Virus record (IMG/VR): IMGVR_UViG_3300023174_000064
Span: 82,038 to 146,037 of that record
Source of the DNA: a virus
Strand: one strand, 5' to 3'
Length of the DNA: 64,000 nucleotides
The position numbers were made by a program, and so were the translations under genes. Position 1 is the first letter of the stretch. Every line of letters begins with the position of its first letter. The notes beneath the pieces were generated by a model. It saw only the letters and a list, made by a program, of their open reading frames with translations. It was not told where the DNA came from and searched no databases. Below, piece after piece: positions 55,986 through 63,161 of this stretch.

Positions 55986-56375
55986 ATGACCACCGTGACC
56001 TCCACCGCGCTCACCGCTCGCACCTCTGACCACCGATGGGATGATGACCTTCAAGCCGCCTACGCCGCAGGGAATGCCGCAGCGAACGCGATTGAGGTGG
56101 TTCCCATGACCGTGGTGGGCCGTGACCGCACCTACTGGGTGGAAGGCGGCGTGTGCGGGTTCGCTCGCGTCGAGGTTCGGCCTCGCACTTCTGCATGGGC
56201 CAAGTGGCTGCTGGCCACCGGGTGGCGTTCATCGGACTACTTCAAGTGCGTCACGCTGAACATTGACGGCTTCGGCCAGTCCATGCAGCGGAAGGAAGCG
56301 TTCGCCCAAGCGTTTGTTGACCACCTGACCCGGTTGGGCTACCCCGGCGTGTCGTACACCGCCACCATCGACTGA
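55986..56375 (+). CDS. Unknown early protein, 129 aa, leaderless
   Basis: Reads RWDDDLQAAYAAGNAAANAI, WVEGGVCGFARVEVRPRTSA and FVDHLTRLGYPGVSY. An earlier in-frame ATG exists (55914) but lies upstream of the promoter. Function unknown. Confidence 0.8.
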   Translation: MTTVTSTALTARTSDHRWDDDLQAAYAAGNAAANAIEVVPMTVVGRDRTYWVEGGVCGFARVEVRPRTSAWAKWLLATGWRSSDYFKCVTLNIDGFGQSMQRKEAFAQAFVDHLTRLGYPGVSYTATID

Positions 56376-56392
56376 AAAAATCCAAAAAGTTC

Positions 56393-56421
56393 TTGACCAC
56401 CCCACCCCTGAAAGGTACAAT
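56393..56421 (+). promoter_or_regulatory. Leaderless early promoter TTGACC-17-TACAAT
   Basis: Six bases to ATG 56428. Confidence 0.82.
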
Positions 56422-56427
56422 CCTCCC

Positions 56428-56727
56428 ATGAGAATCACCGCCAACCGATTGGAAACCCGTCTTGCGTTCATCAACCGTATGCTGGGCCGTCCTGCCACCC
56501 CGTACACCTACACCGCCAAGACTGTGGCCAATGTCGGCTGCTGGTACTTGAGTGCCAGCGAGTACGGGTACGAGGTGCTGGAGATTGTGACGGAGTCGGG
56601 TGGTGTCCAAGTGGTGTACCCGGCCATGCGTCCCAGCATCCTGTACGCCGTGCTGGGCGGGTTCTTGGACGGCATCAAGGCTCGTGGAACGGTGGATGAA
56701 GCCTACGCCACCACCTGTTCCATCTGA
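56428..56727 (+). CDS. Unknown early protein, 99 aa, leaderless
   Basis: Reads RITANRLETRLAFINRMLGR, then VVYPAMRPSILYAVLGGFLD. Alpha/beta small protein; function unknown. Confidence 0.8.
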   Translation: MRITANRLETRLAFINRMLGRPATPYTYTAKTVANVGCWYLSASEYGYEVLEIVTESGGVQVVYPAMRPSILYAVLGGFLDGIKARGTVDEAYATTCSI

Positions 56728-56746
56728 AATAAATCCATTTTCCCTC

Positions 56747-56775
56747 TTGACACCACGCCCAACCCCGGATACAAT
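56747..56775 (+). promoter_or_regulatory. Leaderless early promoter TTGACA-17-TACAAT
   Basis: Six bases to ATG 56782. Confidence 0.85.
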
Positions 56776-56781
56776 CCATCC

Positions 56782-57045
56782 ATGACCTTGACCACCACCA
56801 TCCAGTACTTGCGAAACAACGAAATCATCACTTCGGAAACCCGCAGTTTCCGGGGCAGGTGGATCGGAAACATTGAACGCAAGGCGATGCACCACGCCCA
56901 AGGTGACAGGCTGTTTGTGTACTGCAACCGGATCAACATCCTGTGTGAACTGCCGCACGGTGGCGTGAGCAACACCACATGGATTCTGACCCACCCGGTT
57001 CGACCGCTTGCAGAACTTGAATCAAAGTGTTTGGAAACTGCTTGA
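56782..57045 (+). CDS. Unknown early protein, 87 aa, leaderless
   Basis: Reads TLTTTIQYLRNNEIITSETR and WIGNIERKAMHHAQGDRLFV. Function unknown. Its TGA stop lies inside the next -35 box. Confidence 0.8.
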   Translation: MTLTTTIQYLRNNEIITSETRSFRGRWIGNIERKAMHHAQGDRLFVYCNRINILCELPHGGVSNTTWILTHPVRPLAELESKCLETA

Positions 57046-57070
57046 CACCCCAACCCCTGAAAGGTAAACT
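57042..57070 (+). promoter_or_regulatory. Leaderless early promoter TTGACA-17-TAAACT
   Basis: Overlaps the previous stop; six bases to ATG 57077. Confidence 0.82.
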
Positions 57071-57076
57071 ACACCC

Positions 57077-57403
57077 ATGAAATGCCCCACCAACCTGCTG
57101 CCTGAAAACCTGCCGCAAGACTTCGTGCAAGCGGCTGCCGTTTGCATCACCATCCAAGCGTTCGACAACATCCCGTGCCATGTGCAAGCGATCTACGACG
57201 GCCTGTACGGGGATGCGGTTGACCCGGATGCCGCCAAGCGGGAGTTGAGCCGGATGCTGGCCCGGATGGTTCGTGTGGGCCTGATCACCATGCCCAGCCA
57301 GTCCGGTACGGTGATCCTGACCGATAAGGGCGACGAAGCCGCCACCACATTCCGCGAGTTGTGGGTGGGTTCCGGCATCCTCGATCTGTCCGACCTGTGC
57401 TGA
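57077..57403 (+). CDS. Winged-helix-like early protein, 108 aa, leaderless
   Basis: Reads PENLPQDFVQAAAVCITIQA, ELSRMLARMVRVGLITMPSQ and SGTVILTDKGDEAATTFREL. The helix-helix-strand-LTDKG layout matches small winged-helix domains and resembles 51893-52201. Confidence 0.75.
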   Translation: MKCPTNLLPENLPQDFVQAAAVCITIQAFDNIPCHVQAIYDGLYGDAVDPDAAKRELSRMLARMVRVGLITMPSQSGTVILTDKGDEAATTFRELWVGSGILDLSDLC

Positions 57404-57422
57404 AAAAATCTGAAAAAGGGAC

Positions 57423-57451
57423 TTGACATGATCGACTTTCTGTGTTACACT
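57423..57451 (+). promoter_or_regulatory. Leaderless early promoter TTGACA-17-TACACT
   Basis: Six bases to a GTG at 57458. Confidence 0.8.
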
Positions 57452-57457
57452 ACCGCT

Positions 57458-57520
57458 GTGATGATTGCCACTCCGTTGGTGGCAACCTTCGTGACCTACT
57501 ACAGCCATGAGGACTTCTGA
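57458..57520 (+). CDS. 20-aa GTG-started leader peptide
   Basis: Reads MMIATPLVATFVTYYSHEDF and stops 3 nt before the ATG of the next gene. A leader peptide that could couple or regulate the gene downstream. Confidence 0.55.
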   Translation: MMIATPLVATFVTYYSHEDF

Positions 57521-57523
57521 CCC

Positions 57524-57730
57524 ATGACCACTCACACCATCATCGTGTTTCCCGACGGGGAAACTTGGAACACGGCAGATGGCTCTGCCATCATGGTCAT
57601 CACCGACCAGCAGTTCCGTGATCTGATTGAAGGCCGCATCAACGCAGGAGACATTCCGGCGATTGCGTCCATCTCGCTGGCAGACTTCACACCCGGCCCC
57701 CGCAACGGCTCACAGGAGAACACCAAGTGA
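57524..57730 (+). CDS. Unknown early protein, 68 aa
   Basis: Reads HTIIVFPDGETWNTADGSAI then QFRDLIEGRINAGDIPAIAS. A common small phage protein style; function unknown. It has no ribosome site, so it probably depends on reinitiation after the leader peptide. Confidence 0.75.
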   Translation: MTTHTIIVFPDGETWNTADGSAIMVITDQQFRDLIEGRINAGDIPAIASISLADFTPGPRNGSQENTK

Positions 57731-58005
57731 ACCACACACGGCCACCCATCCTGCCCGCAGCACGCAGTCGGATACTGCCTGTGCGGTGGTGCATGGAAGT
57801 GCTGTGGTGGGCTGGCTGGATTCACGAACGCACCATGACCATTGGTGGTTATCGGACTTACATCTGCCTCGACCCGGCAGGCCGGGTGAACTACCTGACC
57901 ACCTACGGGCTGCGACAGGCTGCATACGAGAACTACAGCAAGTACTGGCAAGAAAATCACTACCTCTTGACAACACCTCCAACACAAGGTACAATCCACA
58001 CATGA
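57727..58005 (+). CDS. Unknown early protein, 92 aa, GTG start
   Basis: Starts at a GTG that overlaps the previous stop (GTGA). Reads WCMEVLWWAGWIHERTMTIG, then YICLDPAGRVNYLTTYGLRQ. Its 3' end contains the next promoter. Function unknown. Confidence 0.7.
   Translation: MNHTRPPILPAARSRILPVRWCMEVLWWAGWIHERTMTIGGYRTYICLDPAGRVNYLTTYGLRQAAYENYSKYWQENHYLLTTPPTQGTIHT
57967..57995 (+). promoter_or_regulatory. Leaderless early promoter TTGACA-17-TACAAT
   Basis: Lies within the previous gene's end; six bases to ATG 58002. Confidence 0.85.
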
Positions 58006-58154
58006 TGAATCCGCAAGGCAAATGGTGCATCTACGATCCGCGACTCGACGGCTTTATTGCCGAATACTCCACCATGCTGGAGGCCCGGTCGTGGCTCGAC
58101 ATGACGCAGCCACCTGATACTGAACTGACTGTTGTGTTCGTGCCCGGTAACTAA
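58002..58154 (+). CDS. Unknown early protein, 50 aa, leaderless
   Basis: Reads MMNPQGKWCIYDPRLDGFIA then EYSTMLEARSWLDMTQPPDT. Its frame is the end of a longer ORF starting at 57627, but the promoter fixes the start here. Confidence 0.78.
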   Translation: MMNPQGKWCIYDPRLDGFIAEYSTMLEARSWLDMTQPPDTELTVVFVPGN

Positions 58155-58175
58155 CCCCAAACAGAAAGAACCCCG

Positions 58176-58457
58176 ATGCTGCCTGAAGAACCTGACATGA
58201 CCATGAGCGAACTTCACGAGATGCTGGCCCAAGAACTGCCGCCTGCCAAGATTGAGAGGGCGGTGGAGGACTTGATTGCCAAAGGCATGGTGGAAACGCT
58301 GTGGGATGCTGACGGCAATGTGTCCTACCGCCTGACTGCCATCGGTCGTGTGGTGGGCAAGGCGATCAACGACCAGTACCAGTACGACACCGAACAGCAC
58401 GACGGCTGGCTGGGTGACGGCTGGGATGACGAGGGCTGGGATGACGGAGAAATCTGA
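58176..58457 (+). CDS. Winged-helix-like protein with acidic tail, 93 aa
   Basis: Reads MTMSELHEMLAQELPPAKIE, RAVEDLIAKGMVETLWDADG and VSYRLTAIGRVVGKAINDQY, then an aspartate/tryptophan-rich tail. Helix-turn-helix with a beta wing is likely. Confidence 0.72.
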   Translation: MLPEEPDMTMSELHEMLAQELPPAKIERAVEDLIAKGMVETLWDADGNVSYRLTAIGRVVGKAINDQYQYDTEQHDGWLGDGWDDEGWDDGEI

Positions 58458-58476
58458 AATAGTTTCAGATTCACTA

Positions 58477-58505
58477 TTGACACACGCTGCAACACCGGAT
58501 ACAAT
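58477..58505 (+). promoter_or_regulatory. Leaderless early promoter TTGACA-17-TACAAT
   Basis: Seven bases to ATG 58513. Confidence 0.82.
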
Positions 58506-58512
58506 CCACACC

Positions 58513-58785
58513 ATGAAGAACCCCCAATTCAACGACGAGTTCGATCACACCAACGATGACGGGTACTACCAGTTTCAAGACTCGCAGGACATCCGCGACG
58601 AGTGGCTGCGTGAGGAGGAAGAGTACTGGAGCGAGGGCACACTCGACCCGGCAGACTCCGGCGAGTACGACCCGGTGGACGAGTCCGATAACTCTGAAGC
58701 CACCGATGAGTGGAGTGACGAGGACATGGACGAGACTCCCATCGGCCTTGAGTACGACGGGTACAACGATCCCGATAACTTCTGA
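58513..58785 (+). CDS. Very acidic early protein, 90 aa, leaderless
   Basis: Reads KNPQFNDEFDHTNDDGYYQF and a long acidic run (EATDEWSDEDMDETPIGLEY). Strong negative charge suggests DNA mimicry, but that is inference. Confidence 0.78.
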   Translation: MKNPQFNDEFDHTNDDGYYQFQDSQDIRDEWLREEEEYWSEGTLDPADSGEYDPVDESDNSEATDEWSDEDMDETPIGLEYDGYNDPDNF

Positions 58786-58867
58786 ACATTGCGGCTCTCA
58801 CTTGCAGGACTACGCTCTCCTTCGGGAAGCCTGCTTGAGAGTTGTGAAAAAAAGTTTGGTTTCCCTC

Positions 58868-58896
58868 TTGACACCACACACCCAATCGGGTACAAT
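58868..58896 (+). promoter_or_regulatory. Leaderless early promoter TTGACA-17-TACAAT
   Basis: Six bases to ATG 58903. Confidence 0.85.
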
Positions 58897-58902
58897 ACAC
58901 AC

Positions 58903-59076
58903 ATGAACAAGCCTGTCACCATCACCCTGACCAACAAGCAAGCACACCTGATGCTGGACTACTTGAGCGATCTTCACTTCGATGGAGAAGCCCAAGTGTA
59001 CAACGAGGATGTGCCTGACCTGCGAACCATTGTGGACACCTTGGCTGACACCATCGAACAAACGGAGAACGCATGA
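58903..59076 (+). CDS. Unknown early protein, 57 aa, leaderless
   Basis: Reads NKPVTITLTNKQAHLMLDYL, then acidic helix. First in a three-gene operon. Confidence 0.78.
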   Translation: MNKPVTITLTNKQAHLMLDYLSDLHFDGEAQVYNEDVPDLRTIVDTLADTIEQTENA

Positions 59077-59291
59077 CAGACGAAGCAGACAACGACGAAG
59101 GCAACCCCAGCACCGCGAAGCGAGCCACCTACCATATCATCATCGAAGCCAGCGATGTGGAGGACACCGAGTTTCAGGTGGAGGAAGTGAACGACCTGAC
59201 CGAACAACTGGGCCGGATGCTTTCATTCAACGGCACGGTGTGGCTGGACGAGGTGGAGTACGACGAGGACACCAACGAGGAGGAAGTCTGA
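59073..59291 (+). CDS. Unknown acidic early protein, 72 aa
   Basis: ATGA overlap with the previous gene. Reads ATYHIIIEASDVEDTEFQVE and ends EDTNEEEV. Function unknown. Confidence 0.75.
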   Translation: MTDEADNDEGNPSTAKRATYHIIIEASDVEDTEFQVEEVNDLTEQLGRMLSFNGTVWLDEVEYDEDTNEEEV

Positions 59292-59560
59292 TGGCAACGC
59301 TGCGAGCCTGTTACTTGAACGATCCCAACGCGATCCGTGACTTCATGGTGCGCCATGTGGTGTTCCGTGTGAAGTTCCGCAAGAAGGATGGCACGATCCG
59401 TAGCCTGCTGGGCACGGTGGAGCCGGGGTTTCTTGGTGTGAACACACCAAACGGCACAGGCAATCCGAACTATGACGAAGCCATCCCTGTCTACGACATG
59501 GAGAGGCAAGCATGGCGTGCGTTCAAGCCGGACAATGTGTTGGAACTTCACTCTGTCTGA
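59291..59560 (+). CDS. DUF2693-like SH3-type early protein, 89 aa
   Basis: ATG shares one base with the previous stop. Contains VVFRVKFRKKDGTIRSLLGT and IPVYDMERQAWRAFKPDNVL, the same domain pattern as at 39750-40187. Function unknown. Confidence 0.75.
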   Translation: MATLRACYLNDPNAIRDFMVRHVVFRVKFRKKDGTIRSLLGTVEPGFLGVNTPNGTGNPNYDEAIPVYDMERQAWRAFKPDNVLELHSV

Positions 59561-59578
59561 AATAATTTCAGAAATCAC

Positions 59579-59607
59579 TTGACACTCACCCCAAACTGTG
59601 GTACAAT
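59579..59607 (+). promoter_or_regulatory. Early promoter TTGACA-17-TACAAT with leader
   Basis: Leader of about 17 nt with AAAGGA before ATG 59631. Confidence 0.82.
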
Positions 59608-59630
59608 CCACACAACGAAAGGACACACAC

Positions 59631-59957
59631 ATGACGAACGACCAATGGAAACTGTGGGAAGACAGCATGGCACTTGCACCTGAAATCACGACGGCAATGT
59701 TCAATGCCCGCGTGAAGGAGATGACGCAGGCCGAAGTGATTGACCTGTCTCGTTGCCTGCTGACCGTGACTCGCTGCATTGAGAGTCTCGCTGCTGGCCG
59801 CATCACGGAGAAGCGTGATGTGGAGGACTTGGCTGACCTCACCATGAGCATGATGAGCGGAATGTACGGCAGGCTGATGGGGTTGGCAAGGGCGTATGAC
59901 ACGCTCATCACCAAGCAGGTGATGCTGGAGGCTGAACTGGCCTCGACGGGGAAGTGA
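59631..59957 (+). CDS. Unknown helical early protein, 108 aa
   Basis: Reads TNDQWKLWEDSMALAPEITT and MYGRLMGLARAYDTLITKQV. Helical, probably oligomeric. First of a two-gene unit. Confidence 0.78.
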   Translation: MTNDQWKLWEDSMALAPEITTAMFNARVKEMTQAEVIDLSRCLLTVTRCIESLAAGRITEKRDVEDLADLTMSMMSGMYGRLMGLARAYDTLITKQVMLEAELASTGK

Positions 59958-59977
59958 TACTGGTTTGGGGTTGCCTG

Positions 59978-60001
59978 CCGCCGGATGAAACACTCCGGCG
60001 G
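59978..60001 (+). other. GC-rich hairpin between genes
   Basis: Stem CCGCCGGA / TCCGGCGG with an 8-nt loop, before the ribosome site of the next gene. No T-run, so it may be an attenuator or mRNA stabiliser. Confidence 0.55.
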
Positions 60002-60026
60002 TAGGTTTATGGAGGAAGCACACTCA

Positions 60027-60230
60027 ATGTACATCGTTCTCGCTGTGGCAATCCTTGCCACCATCATCGTTCTTGGCATCCAGTTTGTTCTGTTCGTGAT
60101 CGACCACGAACGCCGCGAACAACTCCGCGACCTGTACGAAGCCAAGCAGGACAAGTTCCTGAATGTGTACACCAAGTCCGATAACAACAGCAAGTACCGC
60201 AAGACCAAGCAGACCAAGCGAAAGAAATAA
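60027..60230 (+). CDS. Single-pass membrane protein with basic tail, 67 aa
   Basis: ATG 60027 has a GGAGGAAG site. Reads YIVLAVAILATIIVLGIQFV (transmembrane), then a lysine-rich coil (KQTKRKK). The ORF's earlier ATG (59985) would include the hairpin. A membrane anchor on the cytoplasmic side is likely. Confidence 0.75.
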   Translation: MYIVLAVAILATIIVLGIQFVLFVIDHERREQLRDLYEAKQDKFLNVYTKSDNNSKYRKTKQTKRKK

Positions 60231-60244
60231 TTTCAGAAGTGGGC

Positions 60245-60273
60245 TTGACACACACCACACCTTGTGGTACAAT
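60245..60273 (+). promoter_or_regulatory. Early promoter TTGACA-17-TACAAT with leader
   Basis: Leader with GAAGGAA before ATG 60294. Confidence 0.82.
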
Positions 60274-60293
60274 CCCAGCACGAAGGAAACACC

Positions 60294-60890
60294 ATGACAA
60301 CCCCCAAGTTCAACATCGTCCAAGTGTACGCCAGTCTGAACGCCAAGCCCGGAGGCTCGCAGCACACTCGTCTGCTGTGTGTGGAGATGGGCATTGTGTT
60401 TGTGACTGTCACCTCGCCTGCCACAGACGGTGGTTGGACTTCACAGTACCTGTGGTGCTGGCCCCGTGTGAACGGTCTGTCTCAAACATGGCTGCTGGGT
60501 GACAACATCGGCGGCAAGGACGGCAAGCCGTGGACACGCAACGATCCCAACACAGCGGTGGACGGCATGGGCATTCCATACGCTCACACCGATGCGGTGG
60601 CACACATCACCGCGCTGGCAGCAGCCGGGTATGTGGATTGGAGCAAGGCTGCCTACAGCGGCAGACCGATTCCCAATCTGTTCAGCGATGCCACCCTGAT
60701 GCCACAGTCTTACGCCAAGGTGACTCCACCCGGCAAGCCCACGCAACGACAGGCTTCCAACGATCCGCTGCAAGTGCAGGGACAAAGCCCGGTTCACGAA
60801 ATCGCTGATCTCATCAACTCGTTGGGGATTCAGACTGTGTTTCCCACCACCGAAGATATGAACGCCATCAGCAAGATGAACCCGCTATGA
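60294..60890 (+). CDS. Unknown early protein, 198 aa
   Basis: The longest right-arm protein. Reads FNIVQVYASLNAKPGGSQHT, then a tryptophan/glycine-rich middle (WPRVNGLSQTWLLGDNIGGK) and a proline-rich linker. Function unknown. Confidence 0.78.
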   Translation: MTTPKFNIVQVYASLNAKPGGSQHTRLLCVEMGIVFVTVTSPATDGGWTSQYLWCWPRVNGLSQTWLLGDNIGGKDGKPWTRNDPNTAVDGMGIPYAHTDAVAHITALAAAGYVDWSKAAYSGRPIPNLFSDATLMPQSYAKVTPPGKPTQRQASNDPLQVQGQSPVHEIADLINSLGIQTVFPTTEDMNAISKMNPL

Positions 60891-61222
60891 AGAATCCAAA
60901 CATGACATCACAGGAATACATGGAACGGTTGCGTGAGGAAGGTGCAGCAGGCATCGGGTGGTTCAACCACCGTGGCGTGCGGTACACTCTGAAAACCAGC
61001 AGGCGAAATACCATCCCGGTGCAGACCGCACTTCACATTCTGTTGCTGGAAGGATGGACGGATGTGGAGTACTACACCGCACTTCGGGTGTACCGTGCCC
61101 GGAACCCGGATGGTGAATGGGTCGATATGTCGGTGGACACCGTGCGGTGGACTGCACTTCACATTGTGTACTGTGGAATGAAAAAGACGAAAAGTTCATT
61201 TGACAACCCGCAACCTGTGTGA
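60887..61222 (+). CDS. Unknown early protein, 111 aa
   Basis: ATGA overlap with the previous gene. Reads TSQEYMERLREEGAAGIGWF and WTDVEYYTALRVYRARNPDG. Its 3' end contains the next promoter. Confidence 0.75.
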   Translation: MKNPNMTSQEYMERLREEGAAGIGWFNHRGVRYTLKTSRRNTIPVQTALHILLLEGWTDVEYYTALRVYRARNPDGEWVDMSVDTVRWTALHIVYCGMKKTKSSFDNPQPV

Positions 61223-61228
61223 TACAAT
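61200..61228 (+). promoter_or_regulatory. Leaderless early promoter TTGACA-17-TACAAT
   Basis: Six bases to ATG 61235, inside the end of the previous gene. Confidence 0.85.
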
Positions 61229-61234
61229 ACCACC

Positions 61235-61435
61235 ATGCCAAAGCGACACATCGACCAATTCGACATTGAAGCAGAGCGTGAAGGTGCAGCCGTGCGTCTG
61301 TCCGGCCAGCAGGTGTGCAAGCCGTTTGGCTATGGCCGTGGTATCACCAAGCAGCGTCGAATGCAGAAGGACGGCGCAGCCAAGGTGGAGTGCCGTACCA
61401 TCAAGCAATCGTTCGGAAAGTTTTCCTATGCGTAA
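61235..61435 (+). CDS. Small basic early protein, 66 aa, leaderless
   Basis: Reads PKRHIDQFDIEAEREGAAVR, then KPFGYGRGITKQRRMQKDG. Strongly basic, possibly nucleic-acid binding. Overlaps the next start. Confidence 0.76.
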   Translation: MPKRHIDQFDIEAEREGAAVRLSGQQVCKPFGYGRGITKQRRMQKDGAAKVECRTIKQSFGKFSYA

Positions 61436-61640
61436 GTGCATGAAGTGTGACTGCGAGATTCCTGCTGTTCGGTTGGAAGCCCTGCCGTACACCACGACCT
61501 GTGTGAAGTGCAGCACCACCAAGGCATATGTGGGGTTCATGTCATTTGCCCACAAGACCGCCCCCGACATTGTGATGGTCAACCCTGATGACAGGGAGAA
61601 CTTGCGTCGGGCTGTGGCGATCCATGAAAGGCGACGATAA
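61428..61640 (+). CDS. DksA/TraR-like zinc finger protein
   Basis: The 70-residue protein reads RKCMKCDCEIPAVRLEALPY followed by TTTCVKCSTTKAYVGFMS. The 'CxxC..IPxxRLEALPxxxxCVxC' motif is the DksA/TraR zinc finger of small phage versions. It may bind RNA polymerase, but the coiled-coil tip seen in DksA is absent. Confidence 0.78.
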   Translation: MRKCMKCDCEIPAVRLEALPYTTTCVKCSTTKAYVGFMSFAHKTAPDIVMVNPDDRENLRRAVAIHERRR

Positions 61641-61930
61641 TGTGCAACACATGGCGTGAACGATACGGCCCAGCAGTAGACTCCGATCAGACTGTGGAGT
61701 GTGTGATGTGTGGTTACACACTACATGGCGATGATCCACCAATCGGCGTGGTGTGTCTTGATTGCTGGAATGGTGGTCAGATTCTCCGTGACCGCGTGGT
61801 GTGCAACGGCTGTGCGTCCGATAACGGATGGCACGGCGACAAGACCACCACCGATACACACCCTGATGGATTCACCTGCGATGAGTGTGGCGAAACTTTC
61901 CCTTGCGAAAATCTTTCGGAAAACACTTGA
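61640..61930 (+). CDS. Multi-zinc-ribbon protein, 96 aa
   Basis: Starts TAATG with the previous stop. Four CxxC pairs: ECVMCGYTL, VCLDCWNGG, VCNGCASD and TCDECGETF. Two zinc sites are likely. Its stop lies in the next -35 box. Confidence 0.78.
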   Translation: MCNTWRERYGPAVDSDQTVECVMCGYTLHGDDPPIGVVCLDCWNGGQILRDRVVCNGCASDNGWHGDKTTTDTHPDGFTCDECGETFPCENLSENT

Positions 61931-61955
61931 CACCCACCACTCCCTGTGGTACAAT
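61927..61955 (+). promoter_or_regulatory. Leaderless early promoter TTGACA-17-TACAAT
   Basis: Overlaps the previous stop; six bases to ATG 61962. Confidence 0.85.
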
Positions 61956-61961
61956 ACACAC

Positions 61962-62171
61962 ATGAGCAACGACGATCTCGACCACCTGTGCAAGATGCTG
62001 CAAAACTCCCACGACACCGCCTCCAAGGTGACTGGCATGGATGACACCATGTTCTTGCAGGCGTTGGATGGCATCAAGTGGCTGCGTGCCAAGTTGAAGC
62101 AGTACCAGCGAGCAGAGGCAGCAGCCGCAATGGATCGGCTGTCACAGTTTGACGAGGAGAACGGCCTGTGA
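61962..62171 (+). CDS. Unknown helical early protein, 69 aa, leaderless
   Basis: Reads SNDDLDHLCKMLQNSHDTAS then FLQALDGIKWLRAKLKQYQR. Helical; first of a three-gene unit. Confidence 0.76.
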   Translation: MSNDDLDHLCKMLQNSHDTASKVTGMDDTMFLQALDGIKWLRAKLKQYQRAEAAAAMDRLSQFDEENGL

Positions 62172-62419
62172 ACAACCCATACAACGAACTACCACACCCG
62201 GTGTTCCTGCGATATGTGGCACAGAACGACTACATGATCGACGGGTACTACCTGCCGGAAGGTGTGCGACTGAACGCAGCGGCGGATGAACTGGAGTCTC
62301 TACAGATTCGGTACGACGAACTGTGGAAGGCACACCAGCGGCTGGCACAGACCTGCAAGGAAGCAGAGGAGCGTGTTGACACTCTCCTAGAGCGTGTGAA
62401 AGAACGAGTACGCCCATGA
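62168..62419 (+). CDS. Unknown early protein, 83 aa, GTG start
   Basis: GTGA overlap with the previous stop. Reads NNPYNELPHPVFLRYVAQND and a long coiled-coil-like C-terminus (ERVDTLLERVKERVRP). Confidence 0.74.
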   Translation: MNNPYNELPHPVFLRYVAQNDYMIDGYYLPEGVRLNAAADELESLQIRYDELWKAHQRLAQTCKEAEERVDTLLERVKERVRP

Positions 62420-62748
62420 GTGACTACAAGCAGGCTGAACACTATGCAGGCATGAGCATCGAACGATGGGAAAGCCTGATGAAGAAGGTGGACGCAAACA
62501 CCGCAAGTGATGCAGACTTGACACCGGGCGAGCGTGGTGCTGGCTGGCACTTCTGCTCGCTGGGCTGGGATGGTCTGCTGATCTCTCCCATCGACTTGGA
62601 GTACAAGCATTGCGGATGCCCGGACAAGCAGCACCACAAGCGGGAGGCTTCATACTATGAACGGCTGCTGAAGGTAAAGCAATGGATCAAAGCAGAACCA
62701 CGAGACTACCCCCAAGACTTTCAAGAAAAGTTTGGAAATAAGGATTGA
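62416..62748 (+). CDS. Unknown early protein with cysteine pair, 110 aa
   Basis: ATGA overlap. Reads SDYKQAEHYAGMSIERWESL and KHCGCPDKQHHKREASYYER. Possible metal site; function unknown. Stop lies in the next -35 box. Confidence 0.75.
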   Translation: MSDYKQAEHYAGMSIERWESLMKKVDANTASDADLTPGERGAGWHFCSLGWDGLLISPIDLEYKHCGCPDKQHHKREASYYERLLKVKQWIKAEPRDYPQDFQEKFGNKD

Positions 62749-62773
62749 CAACATCCACAACCTGTGGTACAAT
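62745..62773 (+). promoter_or_regulatory. Leaderless early promoter TTGACA-17-TACAAT
   Basis: Overlaps the previous stop; six bases to ATG 62780. Confidence 0.85.
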
Positions 62774-62779
62774 ACACAC

Positions 62780-63124
62780 ATGACCAAGACCAAAGCCAAG
62801 ATCGTTTCGCACAAGCCGAAGTTCCTGCCACTCAACCGTCCTGTCAAGGGCACGGTGGGCCTGCAAGTTCACTTCGACGGCTACGCTCTGCCCAACTTTG
62901 GCGAGAGCGACACGGAGGTAGAAGTTCTCCGTGACATCCGTGAGGAGTTGGGCAAGCCGTTCAACAAGCGGATTGTGTACGCAGGCGATGGTGGTTCGAT
63001 GGACTACTTCTACATGGAGTGGGAAGGCAAGCCCAAGGACATGGCTCGTCTTGCCAAGTGGTTCCGTGAGGGCGACCAGTATCCTTTGCTCGCCATTCAC
63101 ACCGTGGAAATCTTCAAGATTTGA
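62780..63124 (+). CDS. Unknown early protein, 114 aa, leaderless
   Basis: Reads TKTKAKIVSHKPKFLPLNRP and DTEVEVLRDIREELGKPFNK, then MDYFYMEWEGKPKDMARLAK. Alpha/beta protein; function unknown. Confidence 0.76.
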   Translation: MTKTKAKIVSHKPKFLPLNRPVKGTVGLQVHFDGYALPNFGESDTEVEVLRDIREELGKPFNKRIVYAGDGGSMDYFYMEWEGKPKDMARLAKWFREGDQYPLLAIHTVEIFKI

Positions 63125-63126
63125 TC

Positions 63127-63155
63127 TTGACACACACCCAAACATCAGGTACAAT
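63127..63155 (+). promoter_or_regulatory. Leaderless early promoter TTGACA-17-TACAAT
   Basis: Six bases to ATG 63162. Confidence 0.85.
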
Positions 63156-63161
63156 ACACAC

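Noticed and set aside
57627-58001. Extended ORF before the 58002 gene
   Set aside because: It overlaps two other genes and lies upstream of the promoter at 57967-57995.
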